A DNA stretch of 64,000 nt from DATBQN01 sp963755825. GTDB taxonomy: Bacteria; Acidobacteriota; Thermoanaerobaculia; Multivoradales; UBA5704. This document shows, piece by piece, positions 33,103 through 44,799 of this stretch; positions within the stretch are counted from its first letter, which is position 1, and every line of letters starts with the position of its first letter. A program made the position numbers and the translations under genes. Under the pieces are notes generated by a model. The model was not told where the DNA came from. It saw nothing but the letters and a program-made list of their open reading frames with translations, and made no database searches. Location of the stretch: NCBI GenBank assembly GCA_963755825.1, contig CAVWLA010000001.1, positions 2,728,001 through 2,792,000 of the forward strand, in the 5' to 3' direction.

Positions 33103-34266
33103 GTGAGCCCGCGCGTCCGCTTTCCGGGCCTCGACAGCCTCCGTTTCCTCGCCGCGTTCTTCGTCGTCCTCGGCCACATCCCGCTCAACCAGGAGAGCCG
33201 CGGCCTGCCGCACCCCGCCTGGGGCGCGTTCTTCTATCGCGCCTCGCCGGCGGTGTCATTCTTCTTCACCCTGAGCGGTTTCCTCATCACCTACCTGCTG
33301 CTCGCCGAGGCACAGAAGACGGGGACGATCGCCGTCCGCGACTTCTACCTCCGCCGCGTCTGCCGCATCTGGCCGCTCTACTTCGCCGTCGTCTTCGCCG
33401 GCCTGCTCCTCTACAACGGCATCCTGCCGCGCCTGGGCATCGCCTACCGCGTCGACTACGGCCTGCCGCTCGCCCTCCTCCTCTACGGCGCCCTCCTCCC
33501 CAACCTCATGAACAGCCTCTACACCGTGGGGGGCATCCTCAATCCGCTCTGGTCGATCGGCGTCGAGGAGCAGTTCTACCTCGCCTGGGCGCCGGCGGTG
33601 AAGCGCTTCCGGCGCCACCTGCCGGCGCTCTGCTGGGCGGTCCTCGCCGCCTCGTTCGCCCTCTTCTGCCTGTCGCGGCTCGACGTCTTCGGGCCCTACC
33701 GCGCCAAGGGCTTCGTCGGCCAGCTCCGCTTCCACTACATGGCGGCCGGGGGGCTCGCCGCCTGGGCCCTCCACGAGCGCCGGGAGGGCTTCCTCCGCCT
33801 GGCGCCATTCACCCGGCGGGCCGTCCAGGTCGTCCTCCTGCTCCTCCTCCTCGACTACTACCTGACGACCTTCATCCCCTGGGGCTGGTGCGGCGAGGAG
33901 ATCCTCCAGCTCGTCCTCTACCCCTGGCTGATCGTCGAGGTGGGCGCCAATCCGCGCCGGCTCCTCCGCCTCGGCAACCCCGCAATCGAGTACCTGGGGA
34001 CGATCTCGTACGGCATCTACATGCTCCACATGTTCGCCGTCTACGCGACGTCGGGGGTGTTCCTCGCCACCCATGGCGCGCGGCTGCCGCTGCCTCTCTA
34101 CCTCGCCGGCTACTACACCCTGGTCTTCGGCCTGACCATTCTCCTCGCCTATCTCTCCCACCGTTTCCTCGAGCGGCCCTTCCTCCGCCTCAAGGAACGC
34201 CGGCTGGAGCCGCCGCTGGAGATGCCGGAGGCGCGGTCCGGGGCGCTCGGGGCGGCGGGAGACTAG
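33103..34266 (+). CDS. Acyltransferase 3 family membrane protein
   Basis: A 387-residue integral membrane protein with the signature FPGLDSLRFLAAFFVVLGHI at the N-terminus, SFFFTLSGFLITYLLL, the RRVCRIWPLYF motif and about 10 hydrophobic helices; YLGTISYGIYMLHMF near the end is also typical. It transfers acyl (often acetyl) groups from the cytosol to periplasmic glycan, giving O-acetylation of the polymer. GTG start at 33103; the preceding 69 bp hold no gene. Confidence 0.85.
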   Translation: MSPRVRFPGLDSLRFLAAFFVVLGHIPLNQESRGLPHPAWGAFFYRASPAVSFFFTLSGFLITYLLLAEAQKTGTIAVRDFYLRRVCRIWPLYFAVVFAGLLLYNGILPRLGIAYRVDYGLPLALLLYGALLPNLMNSLYTVGGILNPLWSIGVEEQFYLAWAPAVKRFRRHLPALCWAVLAASFALFCLSRLDVFGPYRAKGFVGQLRFHYMAAGGLAAWALHERREGFLRLAPFTRRAVQVVLLLLLLDYYLTTFIPWGWCGEEILQLVLYPWLIVEVGANPRRLLRLGNPAIEYLGTISYGIYMLHMFAVYATSGVFLATHGARLPLPLYLAGYYTLVFGLTILLAYLSHRFLERPFLRLKERRLEPPLEMPEARSGALGAAGD

Positions 34267-34271
34267 CCCCA

Positions 34272-35072
34272 GTGCTCCCCGCTCTCCGCCGCCCTCTCTC
34301 CCGCCTCCGCGAGCGCGCGCCGCGGCTCTTCCTCGCCCTCCGCGCGCTGCGCTACGCGGTCCGCCGCGAGCGGCCGGACCCGCTCACCGCCGGGATCCTC
34401 GCGGCGCTCTGCGGCGACGACCCGCGGGTGCTCGCGGGACCCTTCGCGGGCATGCGCTGCAGCCCGTTCGCGAGCGGCAGCGGCCTCCTCCCCAAGATCG
34501 CCGGCACCTACGAGCTGGAGATCCAGCCGGCGGTGGCGGCGTCGCTCGCGCGCGGATACGAACGCGTCGTCAACGTGGGGTGCGGCGAGGGCTACTATGC
34601 CGTCGGCTATGCCCTGCGGCTGCCGGCGGCGGAGATCCATGCCTTCGACCTCGACCCCCTCGCCCGCCAACGCCTGCGCGGGCTCGCCCGCCGCAACGGC
34701 GTCGCCGGCCGCGTCCGCGTCGGCGCGCGCTGCCGGCCGGAGGATCTTGCCGCGCTCGCCGGTCCAGGCTGCCTCGTCGTCAGCGACTGCGAGGGGGGCG
34801 AGAAGGAGCTGCTCGACCCGCTGCTCGCGCCGCGCCTCGCCGCCGCCGACATCCTCGTCGAGATGCACGACTTCGTCGATCAGACGATCTCGTCGACCCT
34901 GTTATCGCGCTTCAGCGCCACCCACGACATCGAGATCGTCGCCATGCGGGAGCGCGACCCTTCGCGCCTGCCGCTCCTCGCGGCGCTGTCGCCCGAGGAG
35001 CGGCGCTTCGCCGTCTGGGAGGGGCGACCGGAGGGCATGCAGTGGGCATGGATGACGCCGCGAACCCGCTGA
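34272..35072 (+). CDS. SAM-dependent methyltransferase-like protein
   Basis: A 266-residue protein from a GTG 5 nt after the acyltransferase stop. RVVNVGCGEGYYAVGYALRLP is a class I motif I, followed by IHAFDLDPLARQRLRGLARR and LVVSDCEGGEKELLDPLL, which parallels the FkbM 'D-V-E-G' block. LVEMHDFVDQTIS follows. Probably a methyltransferase for the glycan; no closer family is recognised. Overlaps the next gene by 25 nt. Confidence 0.7.
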   Translation: MLPALRRPLSRLRERAPRLFLALRALRYAVRRERPDPLTAGILAALCGDDPRVLAGPFAGMRCSPFASGSGLLPKIAGTYELEIQPAVAASLARGYERVVNVGCGEGYYAVGYALRLPAAEIHAFDLDPLARQRLRGLARRNGVAGRVRVGARCRPEDLAALAGPGCLVVSDCEGGEKELLDPLLAPRLAAADILVEMHDFVDQTISSTLLSRFSATHDIEIVAMRERDPSRLPLLAALSPEERRFAVWEGRPEGMQWAWMTPRTR

Positions 35073-36220
35073 GCGGCGCCGCCCCGCGCGCGCACCGGCT
35101 CGTCTACCTCTGCGACTGGCTGCCGCCGGACTTCGGCGCCGTAGGGCAGTACAGCCTCCACTTCGCGCGAGAGCGCGCCGCCGCCGGCGAGGAGGTGGTG
35201 CTCGCCGGCCTGTCGTCGGCAGGGAGCTCGGTCGTCGAGGAGGCGGTGGGGAGCGGCAGGCTGCGCATCGTGCGCCTGGCGGCCGCGGTCTACGAGCGCT
35301 CGAACTGGCGGGCGCGGGCGTGGTGGACGGCGAAGACGAATCTGCGGCTGATCGGCCGCCTGCGGCGGGAGCTGGCGCGCGCCGACGAGATCCTCTTCAC
35401 CGGCAGCCCGCCGTTCCTCGTCCACCTCCTCGTCCCCCTCCGCGCCCTGCTCGGTGGCGCCCGGCGGAGGCGCCTGACCTACCGCATCACCGACTTCCAT
35501 CCCGAGTGCCTGATGGCCGAGCTGGGGCGGGTGCCGGCGCCGCTCGGCGCCTTCCACCGCCTCACCGTGGCCCTCCGCCGGCGGGTCGACGGCTTCGAGG
35601 TGCTCGGCGAGGACGGCCGGCGGCGCCTCCTCGCGCTCGGCCTCCCGGCGGAGCGCATCCTCCTCAAACGCGACCCCTCGCCGGTCGCCGTCCCACCCGG
35701 CACCGCGCCGCTCCCCCCGCCGGCCGAGCTCGCCGGCCACCGGCTCCTCCTCTACTCGGGGAACTTCGGCGTCGCCCACGACGACCGCACCTTCATCGAG
35801 GGCTACCGGCTGCACCACGAGCGGGGATCGGGGCGGATGGCGCTGTGGCTGAACGCCACCGGAGCCAAGGCTGACGCGGTGGAGGCGGCGCTCCGCGCCG
35901 CCGGCCTCCCCGTGCACCGCAGCCGGCCGCTGCCCCTCGCCGCGCTGCCGCGCCTCCTGGTCACCGCGGACGCCCACCTCATCACCCTGCGCGACGAGTT
36001 CGTCGGCTACGTGCTCCCCTCGAAGGTCTATGGCTGCATCGAGTCCGGCCGTCCCGTGCTCTACGTGGGGAGCGCCGGCTCCGACGTGCACCTCCTCTGC
36101 GCCGAGCGCCTGGCTGCCGGCCGCTATCGCCGCGTCGACATCGGCGACGCGGCGGGCGTCGCCGCGGCGCTCGACGAGCTGGCGTCCGGCAAGCCGTCGG
36201 TGGCAGCCGATCTGCAGTAA
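35048..36220 (+). CDS. Glycosyltransferase, GT4 (WbuB-like)
   Basis: A 390-residue GT-B enzyme. YLCDWLPPDFGAVGQYSLHF at the start and DEFVGYVLPSKVYGCIESG followed by RPVLYVG at the donor site are the marks of the WbuB/WcaI-type family that transfers aminosugars such as FucNAc. ATG at 35048 lies inside the previous gene's end. Its position directly before the WecA/TagO-like gene fits an early step on the lipid carrier. Confidence 0.83.
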   Translation: MDDAANPLSGAAPRAHRLVYLCDWLPPDFGAVGQYSLHFARERAAAGEEVVLAGLSSAGSSVVEEAVGSGRLRIVRLAAAVYERSNWRARAWWTAKTNLRLIGRLRRELARADEILFTGSPPFLVHLLVPLRALLGGARRRRLTYRITDFHPECLMAELGRVPAPLGAFHRLTVALRRRVDGFEVLGEDGRRRLLALGLPAERILLKRDPSPVAVPPGTAPLPPPAELAGHRLLLYSGNFGVAHDDRTFIEGYRLHHERGSGRMALWLNATGAKADAVEAALRAAGLPVHRSRPLPLAALPRLLVTADAHLITLRDEFVGYVLPSKVYGCIESGRPVLYVGSAGSDVHLLCAERLAAGRYRRVDIGDAAGVAAALDELASGKPSVAADLQ

Positions 36221-36289
36221 AATTCGCCCGTACCCAGGACAACCCGAGCACGGGGCCCGCCGGCCCGGGTACGAAGGAGTTGCCGCATC

Positions 36290-37480
36290 GTGGAGCGAAG
36301 CATCCTGTTGTACGCCTTGGGAGCCGGGCTCCTCGCCGCTCTCGTCACCAACCTCGCCGTCCCCCTGGTCGCCCGCCTCGCCATCGCGCTCCGCGCCATG
36401 GACGCGCCCGACGAGCGCAAGCTGCAGGCCGGCGCCGTGCCGCGCCTCGGCGGCCTCGCCATCATCCTCGGCATGGCCTCCGGCATCGGCGTCGCCGCCA
36501 TCACCCACTGGGCGCGGCTGGCGCGGAGCATCGAGCGCCGCGACCTGCTGGCGCTCGCCGCCGGCACGGCGCTGGTCTTCCTCGTCGGCGCGGTCGACGA
36601 CGTCGTCGGGGTGACGCCGGGGAGGAAGCTCTTGGTCGAGCTCTTCGCGGCGACCCTGCTGGTGCGGCTCGGCTGGTCCTTCGAGGTGCTCCGCCTGCCG
36701 GGCATGGGCGAGGTGAGGCTGGGCCTCGCGGCGGCACCGGTGTCGCTCCTCTGGATCGTCGGCGTGACCAACGCGATCAACCTGATCGACGGGCTGGACG
36801 GCTTGGCGAGCGGCGTCGTCACCATCATCTCGACCTCGCTCCTCTGCTACGCAACGCTGCAGGGGAGCGCCGGCACGGTGCTGCTGATGGCGGTGACCGC
36901 GGGGGCCTGCCTGGGCTTCCTGCGCCACAACTGGGAACCGGCGCGCATCTTCATGGGCGACTCGGGCTCGCTGTCGCTCGGCTTCCTGCTCGGCGCGATG
37001 AGCCTGCACTCGTCGATCAAGGCGCCGGCGGCGGTCGCCATCCTGGTGCCCATCCTCGCCCTCGGAGTGCCGGTGATGGACACCCTGCTGGTGATGGCGG
37101 TGCGCTTCCTCGACCGCTCTCATGGGCCGCTCGCGGCGCGCTTCCTACGCATGTTCCGCGCCGACCGCAACCACCTCCACCACCTGCTCTCCCACTTCGG
37201 CACCCGGCGCGGGCGGATCGTCGGCGTCATCTACGCCGTCGTCGTCTGCTTCTGCGCCATGGCCCTCCTCGTCGCCATCACCGGCGCCAACCTCCTCGGC
37301 GTGGCGCTCGTCGTCGTCGAGTTCGCGGTGATCTTCGGCATGCGGCAGATGGGCCTCGCCATGGCGGCCCGCCGCCTCGCCAGCCAGCAGAAGGAAGAGA
37401 TCAAGGTCGACGTCCTCGGCCACCCGCCCGCGGCCGCGCCGCCCTCGAACGTCTCGCCGCTGCGAAGACGGGCGCGCTGA
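36290..37480 (+). CDS. wecA: Undecaprenyl-phosphate sugar-1-phosphate transferase (WecA/TagO-like)
   Basis: A 396-residue polyprenol phosphate transferase with about 11 transmembrane helices. Key motifs: GAVDDVVGVTPGRK (DDxxD/N-type), GVTNAINLIDGLDGLASG, GDSGSLSLGF, and RADRNHLHHLL, the HxHH-type sugar-recognition loop. It starts glycan synthesis by loading GlcNAc-1-P or a related sugar phosphate on undecaprenyl phosphate in the inner membrane. GTG start with GAAGGAG 10 nt upstream. TAAAAT at 36218-36223 is a possible -10 box for it, without a good -35. It is the last gene of the glycan locus and converges on groEL. Confidence 0.88.
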   Translation: MERSILLYALGAGLLAALVTNLAVPLVARLAIALRAMDAPDERKLQAGAVPRLGGLAIILGMASGIGVAAITHWARLARSIERRDLLALAAGTALVFLVGAVDDVVGVTPGRKLLVELFAATLLVRLGWSFEVLRLPGMGEVRLGLAAAPVSLLWIVGVTNAINLIDGLDGLASGVVTIISTSLLCYATLQGSAGTVLLMAVTAGACLGFLRHNWEPARIFMGDSGSLSLGFLLGAMSLHSSIKAPAAVAILVPILALGVPVMDTLLVMAVRFLDRSHGPLAARFLRMFRADRNHLHHLLSHFGTRRGRIVGVIYAVVVCFCAMALLVAITGANLLGVALVVVEFAVIFGMRQMGLAMAARRLASQQKEEIKVDVLGHPPAAAPPSNVSPLRRRAR

Positions 37481-37488
37481 ATACGAGA

Positions 37489-37518
37489 ACGGCCGGCCCG
37501 CTCGCGCGGACCGGCCGT
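37489..37518. terminator. Hairpin between convergent wecA and groEL
   Basis: ACGGCCGG (37489-37496) and CCGGCCGT (37511-37518) form a perfect 8-bp stem with an inner CCGC/GCGG extension after one C-A mismatch, closing on a 4-nt loop. It lies between two convergent stops. On the minus strand it is followed by a mildly T-rich stretch (TCTCGTATT); on the plus strand there is none. Probable terminator for groEL and possibly both genes. Confidence 0.55.
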
Positions 37519-37568
37519 CTCCAGCTGCGCCGCCGGCGCGTCGAAGCGCTGGCGGAGGGGTGTGTTCT

Positions 37569-39215
<1,647 letters not shown>

Positions 39216-39265
39216 GTTCTATCTACCTCCGAATTTCTGGGATGGGAAAGTGGGGGAAGCCCGGA

Positions 39266-39559
39266 TTACTTGCTGTTGACGACGGCGAGGATCTCGTCTT
39301 CGCGGAGGATCACGTAGTCGTTCTCGTCGACTTTGATCTCGCTGCCGGAGTACTTGCCCATGAGGACACGGTCGCCGGCCTTGACGTCCATCGGCGCCCG
39401 CTTGCCGTCGTCGTTGAGCTTGCCGGGGCCGACCGCGACCACCTCGGCCTCCTGCGGCTTCTCCTTAGCGGTGTCCGGGATGATGATTCCACCGCGCATC
39501 TGCTCGGCCTGCTCAATACGCTTCACGAGGACCCGATCATGTAGGGGACGAATGTTCAC
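39266..39559 (-). CDS. groS: Co-chaperonin GroES (Hsp10)
   Basis: A 97-residue Hsp10 with NIRPLHDRVLVKRIEQAEQM, the mobile-loop region GGIIIPDTAKEKPQEAEVVA and the C-terminal DENDYVILREDEILAVV. Length is standard. The start is GTG, with a strong AAGGAGG ribosome binding site 9 nt upstream. First gene of the groE operon. Confidence 0.97.
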   Translation of the reverse strand: MNIRPLHDRVLVKRIEQAEQMRGGIIIPDTAKEKPQEAEVVAVGPGKLNDDGKRAPMDVKAGDRVLMGKYSGSEIKVDENDYVILREDEILAVVNSK

Positions 39560-39637
39560 GGCGCACTTCCTCCTTGAACTTTGTGAGTAAAATCAGGTGT
39601 TTACGAGTTCGTTCGACCGTCGGCTCAGCCGTCGTGC

Positions 39638-39664
39638 TTAGCACTCACCGGCGGCGACTGCTAA
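39638..39664 (-). promoter_or_regulatory. CIRCE operator (HrcA site) of groE operon
   Basis: TTAGCACTC, a 9-nt spacer and GACTGCTAA match the CIRCE consensus (TTAGCACTC-N9-GAGTGCTAA) with one mismatch. It lies immediately downstream of the groE -10 box, so HrcA bound here would block initiation. It implies an hrcA gene elsewhere in the genome. Confidence 0.9.
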
Positions 39665-39665
39665 C

Positions 39666-39694
39666 AGCATAGGCGCCGCTGGCGAGCCTGTCAA
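39666..39694 (-). promoter_or_regulatory. groE promoter, sigma-70 type
   Basis: Read on the minus strand: TTGACA (39694-39689, perfect), 17-nt spacer, TATGCT (39671-39666, 4/6). The CIRCE repeat starts two bases further on and covers the start point. This gives HrcA-repressed housekeeping-sigma transcription of groES-groEL. The remaining part of the 335-bp gap up to 39894 shows no gene and no other clear signal. Confidence 0.85.
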
Positions 39695-39894
39695 CCCTTC
39701 TCGGGAACTTTCTTCATCGCTTGCGATCGGCCGCGATCCGGCCCAGCGGGCGGCCTCTGGACCCACGCCACGGCGATGGCGGAGCGCCGCCGGGCTTCAG
39801 GCGAGGGAGGAGGGGGAAGGCGAGGCGGGGGGCGAGACGGACGGCTTCGACGCGCCGGGCAGCCCGCACCCAGCGCGCCCGAGCTGCCGCCGGC

Positions 39895-40098
39895 CTAACG
39901 GCGGCGCTGCGAGAAGTAGAGGCGCAGCGACTCGCGGACGATGTCGGAGGCCGGGCGGTTCTCTTCGTAGGAACGACGGCGGAGCTGCTCCCATTCGTCG
40001 TGATGGAGATAGATGGCCTTGCGCACCATGCCGCTCTTGCTGATCGTGGTCTTGCCGCCACGCGGTCCTGCCTCGGGGAGTCTCTTTTTAGTAGGCAT
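39895..40098 (-). CDS. Small ribbon-helix-helix-like protein
   Basis: A 67-residue basic protein. After a Lys/Gly-rich N-terminal tail, MVRKAIYLHHDEWEQLRRRS and YEENRPASDIVRESLRLYF fit a strand followed by two helices, as in CopG/MetJ-type DNA-binding or antitoxin proteins. There is no toxin gene next to it. A near-consensus promoter ends 6 nt before the ATG, so the mRNA is probably leaderless; an internal ATG (codon 24) would give a 44-residue core but has no clear ribosome binding site. The target is unknown. Confidence 0.7.
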   Translation of the reverse strand: MPTKKRLPEAGPRGGKTTISKSGMVRKAIYLHHDEWEQLRRRSYEENRPASDIVRESLRLYFSQRRR

Positions 40099-40104
40099 AG
40101 CTTA

Positions 40105-40133
40105 ATTGTATAGCGCGGGCATCTTTGTGACAA
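40105..40133 (-). promoter_or_regulatory. Promoter of the ribbon-helix-helix gene, leaderless
   Basis: On the minus strand: TTGTCA (40133-40128, 5/6), spacer of exactly 17 nt, TACAAT (40110-40105, 5/6). Only TAAGCT separates the -10 box from the ATG at 40098, so transcription should start at or very near the A of the start codon. Confidence 0.75.
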
Positions 40134-40212
40134 GAGGTTCCGTATGCCGGAGTCCTAGTAGGCCGCGGCGGGCGCGAAACCTCGGCGCGGCGGGCGCGGG
40201 GGCGGCCGCCGC

Positions 40213-40218
40213 TATACT
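40213..40218 (+). promoter_or_regulatory. Candidate -10 box of the OYE gene
   Basis: TATACT (5/6 of consensus) ends 8 nt before the ATG, which has no ribosome binding site (CGGACC). No -35 match is seen at the usual distance. A CCGCC...GGCGG inverted repeat flanks the box. Suggests a leaderless transcript for the oxidoreductase-monooxygenase pair. Confidence 0.4.
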
Positions 40219-40226
40219 GGCGGACC

Positions 40227-41740
<1,514 letters not shown>

Positions 41741-41744
<4 letters not shown>

Positions 41745-42907
41745 ACATCACGATCGTCGGCGGCGGCCCCGCCGGCCTCTACTTCGGCATCCTCATGAAG
41801 CGGCAAGACCCCGCGCACGCGGTGACCATCCTCGAGCGCAACCGCCGCGACAGCACCTTCGGCTGGGGGGTGGTCTTCTCCGACCGCACGCTGTCGTATC
41901 TCGAGACGCCGGACGCTCCCACCTTCCGCGCCATCGACGCCCGCCTCGAGCGCTGGGACAACGTCGACATCGTCCATCGCGGCGAGAAGGTGACCATCCG
42001 CGGCAACCGCTTCTCCGGCCTGGCGCGTATCGATCTCCTGCGCATCCTCCAGGATCGCTGCCTCGAGCTGGGGGTCGACCTGCGCTTCGAGACCGCCGTC
42101 GAGAGCCCGGACGCGCTGCCGCCGTCCGATCTGCTGGTCGGCGCCGACGGCGTGCGGAGCGCTGTCCGCGAGAGCCTCGCGGCGAGCTTCGAGCCGTCGA
42201 TCGTCGAGCACCAGAACCGCTACGTCTGGTACGGCACGCCGCGCCGCTTCGACGGGCTGACCCTCACCTTTCGCCAGAACGGCGACGGCCTCTTCATCGG
42301 CCACTCCTACAAGTTCAGCCCCGCGATGTCGACCTTCATCGTCGAGTGCGATGCGGAGAGCTTCGCCCGCGCCGGCCTCGGCGAGCTGCCGGAGGAGGAG
42401 TCGCGGCGCTATCTCGAGGAGGTCTTCGCCGACGATCTCGCCGGCCGGCCGCTGCTCTCCAACAGCTCGCGCTGGCTGCGCTTCGCGACCGTCCGCAACC
42501 GCCGCTGGCGCGCCCGCCTGGGAGAGACGCCGGTGGCGCTCCTCGGCGACGCTCTCCACACCGCCCACTTCTCGATCGGCTCGGGGACCAAGCTGGCGCT
42601 CGAAGACGCGATCGCGCTCGCCGCCGCCTTCGCCGAGCAGGGCAAGGGCGATGTCGAGGCCGGCGTCGAGAACGCCTTGGCCGCCTTCGAGGCCGCCCGC
42701 CGGCCGGCGATCGAGCGGTACCAGGCGGCGGCGGAGCGCAGCCTCGCCTGGTTCGAGAGCGCGCGAGCGGACCTCGGCCTCGATCCGCTCTCCTTCGCCT
42801 ACCGGGCGATGACGCGGAGCGACAAGGTCGACCTGGAGAACCTGAAGAAGCGTGACCCGGACTTCGTCGCCGCCTACGAACGGCACCGCGCCGAGACCGC
42901 CGGCTGA
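41741..42907 (+). CDS. FAD-dependent aryl-CoA monooxygenase (anthraniloyl/salicylyl-CoA hydroxylase-like)
   Basis: A 388-residue group A flavin monooxygenase. ITIVGGGPAGLYFGILMKR binds ADP of FAD; FGWGVVFSDRTL and LLVGADGVRSAVR follow; GDALHTAHFSIGSGTKLALE is the GD motif in the form typical of salicylyl-CoA 5-hydroxylase and the N-terminal half of anthraniloyl-CoA monooxygenase/reductase. Overlap with the OYE gene and proximity to a benzoate-CoA-ligase-like gene support hydroxylation of an aromatic CoA ester. The precise substrate is not determinable. Confidence 0.82.
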
Positions 42908-42966
42908 TCCCGCGAGGGCGGCCGGCGGCCGGCGCGGTGAGAGATCGCGCGCGCGGCCGGCGAGGC

Positions 42967-44520
42967 TCAACGGCTCTTGAGCTTGCCGCGATCGACCTTG
43001 CCGAGGTGGGTGCGCGGGAAGTCGTCGACGAAGACGATCTCCCGCGGGTGCTTGTAGGGGGCGAGCTCGCGGACGACGAACGCCTTGAGCTCCTCCTCGA
43101 GCCCCGGCCGGCGCTCGCGGGCGACGACGTAGGCGCGCGGCTTGGTGAGGCCGTCCTCGTTGACGACGCCGACCACCGCGCACTCGGCGACCAGCGGATG
43201 GCGGATGAGGCAGCTCTCGACCTCCTGCGGCACCACCCAGCGGCCCCCCACCTTGAGCACGTCGTCGGCGCGGCCACAGTAGGTGAAATAGCCGTCGGCA
43301 TCGCGCGACAGCAGGTCGCCCGTCACCACCCACTCGCCGCGGAAGGTCTCGGCGGTCTTCTCCATCTCCTGCCAGTAGCCGATGGCCCTGGACCGCCCCT
43401 TGACCCAGAGCCGGCCGACCTCGTCCGCCGGCAGCGGCCGCCCCTCCTCGTCGCGCACCTCGACCTCGAAGCCGGGCACCGCCTTGCCCAGGGTGCCGGG
43501 CCGCACGTCGTCGGGGTGGTTGGAGAGAAAGATGTGCCACATCTCGGCCGTCCCCAGGCCGTCGAGGAGCTCGACGCCGAAGGCATCCTTGAAGCGCCGA
43601 TGGAGCGGCGCCGGCAGCGCCTCGCCCGCCGAGAGCGAGAAGCGGAGGGTGGAGAGATCCTGCTCGCCGACGGCGGGGTGGGTGACCATCTGGTGGATCA
43701 TCGTCGGCACGTTGATCAGGATCGTCGGGCGATGGCGGCGGATCTTCTCGAACAGCACCTCGGGGGTGGGGCGCTCGGGGAAGAGGATGCCGGCGCCGCC
43801 GACCGCGAAGGGGAAGAACAGGTTGGCGCCCGTCGCGTAGCCGAAGTAGAGCTTGGGGACGGCGAGGGTGACGTCGCTCTCGCGGTAGCCGAGGAAGGCC
43901 TTGGCGAAGAGCTCGGTGGTGTTGGCGTAGGAGGCGTGGCTCTGCACCACCGCCTTCGGCCGCCCGGTGGTGCCGCCCGAGAAGAGCCAGATCGCGGCAT
44001 CGTCGCGGTGAGTGGCGGCGTTCGCGAAGCCTCCCGGAGCGCGCGCCGCCTCGGCGGCGAGATCCTCGAAGGCGGCATGCCGCCCGGCGGCGCCCGGCGC
44101 GCCGCCGACGGTGAGCAGGCGCGGCGAGCAGTCGGCCGCCGCCGCGGCCTCCTCGCAGACGGGGAGGATCGCCGCGTCGACCACGGCGTGGCGCGCGCGG
44201 GTGTACTCGAACATCCGCCGCAGCTCGGCCACCCCGAGCTCGCGGTTGATCATCACCACCACCGCGCCGAGCTTGAGGATGCCGAAGAGGGCGCCGACGA
44301 ACTCGGCGCCGTCGGGGAGGGCGACGAGCACCCGCTCCTCGGGGAGGGCGCCGAGGCGCGTCAAGACGCGGGCGAAACAGTCGGCGAGCGCCTGCACCTC
44401 GGCATAGGTGAGCGTGCGCTCGGCCAAGTGGAGGGCGGCACGCCCGCCGCGGCCCTCGCGCACGCGATCGTCGAGGAGATAGTCGGCGAGGTTGAAGCGC
44501 TCGGGCGGACGGAAGCTCAT
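42967..44520 (-). CDS. Benzoate-CoA ligase family enzyme
   Basis: A 517-residue ANL-superfamily acyl-CoA synthetase. AMP-binding loop IWLFSGGTTGRPKAVVQSHA, SAGEALPAPL, DGLGTAEMWHIFLSN, the TGDLLSRDADGYF hinge motif and catalytic Lys near the end (THLGKVDRGKL). FNLADYLLDDRV at the N-terminus and LYFGYATGANLFFPFAVGG fit the benzoate/2-aminobenzoate-CoA ligase branch. It converges on the monooxygenase gene (59-bp gap). Likely role: activate an aromatic acid (such as anthranilate or salicylate) with ATP and CoA for the adjacent oxidising pair. Confidence 0.85.
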   Translation of the reverse strand: MSFRPPERFNLADYLLDDRVREGRGGRAALHLAERTLTYAEVQALADCFARVLTRLGALPEERVLVALPDGAEFVGALFGILKLGAVVVMINRELGVAELRRMFEYTRARHAVVDAAILPVCEEAAAAADCSPRLLTVGGAPGAAGRHAAFEDLAAEAARAPGGFANAATHRDDAAIWLFSGGTTGRPKAVVQSHASYANTTELFAKAFLGYRESDVTLAVPKLYFGYATGANLFFPFAVGGAGILFPERPTPEVLFEKIRRHRPTILINVPTMIHQMVTHPAVGEQDLSTLRFSLSAGEALPAPLHRRFKDAFGVELLDGLGTAEMWHIFLSNHPDDVRPGTLGKAVPGFEVEVRDEEGRPLPADEVGRLWVKGRSRAIGYWQEMEKTAETFRGEWVVTGDLLSRDADGYFTYCGRADDVLKVGGRWVVPQEVESCLIRHPLVAECAVVGVVNEDGLTKPRAYVVARERRPGLEEELKAFVVRELAPYKHPREIVFVDDFPRTHLGKVDRGKLKSR

Positions 44521-44745
44521 GGCCTGCCCATGCTATCGGATACGCGGCGGATCTTCGGGGGAGCGCTGGGGAGGAGCCCGCGGCTTAAAGAGGAGGGCCT
44601 CGAGCGTGGAGCGCGCCCGAGGCCTACCGCACGAGAGACCGGCCCTCAGGAGGGAGGGCCTTGACGTTGCTGTGCGTCCCCGAGAGGGGGCGACCCACCG
44701 CGCCGCACCGGGCCGTAGGGGGACCCGGTCGGCGCACTGGACTGC

Positions 44746-44782
44746 CGGCGGCCGCCCGCCCGCGGGGAGCGGACGGCCGCCG
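44746..44782 (-). terminator. GC-rich hairpin downstream of peroxidase gene
   Basis: CGGCGGCCG (44746-44754) and CGGCCGCCG (44774-44782) form a perfect 9-bp stem, 17 nt beyond the peroxidase stop on the minus strand. No T-run follows, so termination would be factor-dependent, or the stem only protects the 3' end. The rest of the 279-bp gap to 44520 shows nothing clear. Confidence 0.4.
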
Positions 44783-44799
44783 ATGCTCAGAGCGAGCCT

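Noticed and set aside
36241..36270. Hairpin-like GC repeat before the wecA-like gene as riboswitch or attenuator
   Set aside because: Pairing is possible (ACCCG...CGGGT) but short and not clearly better than chance in this GC-rich leader.
39895..40098. Toxin-antitoxin system around the ribbon-helix-helix protein
   Set aside because: No toxin-like gene lies on either side; the neighbours are groES and a flavin oxidoreductase.
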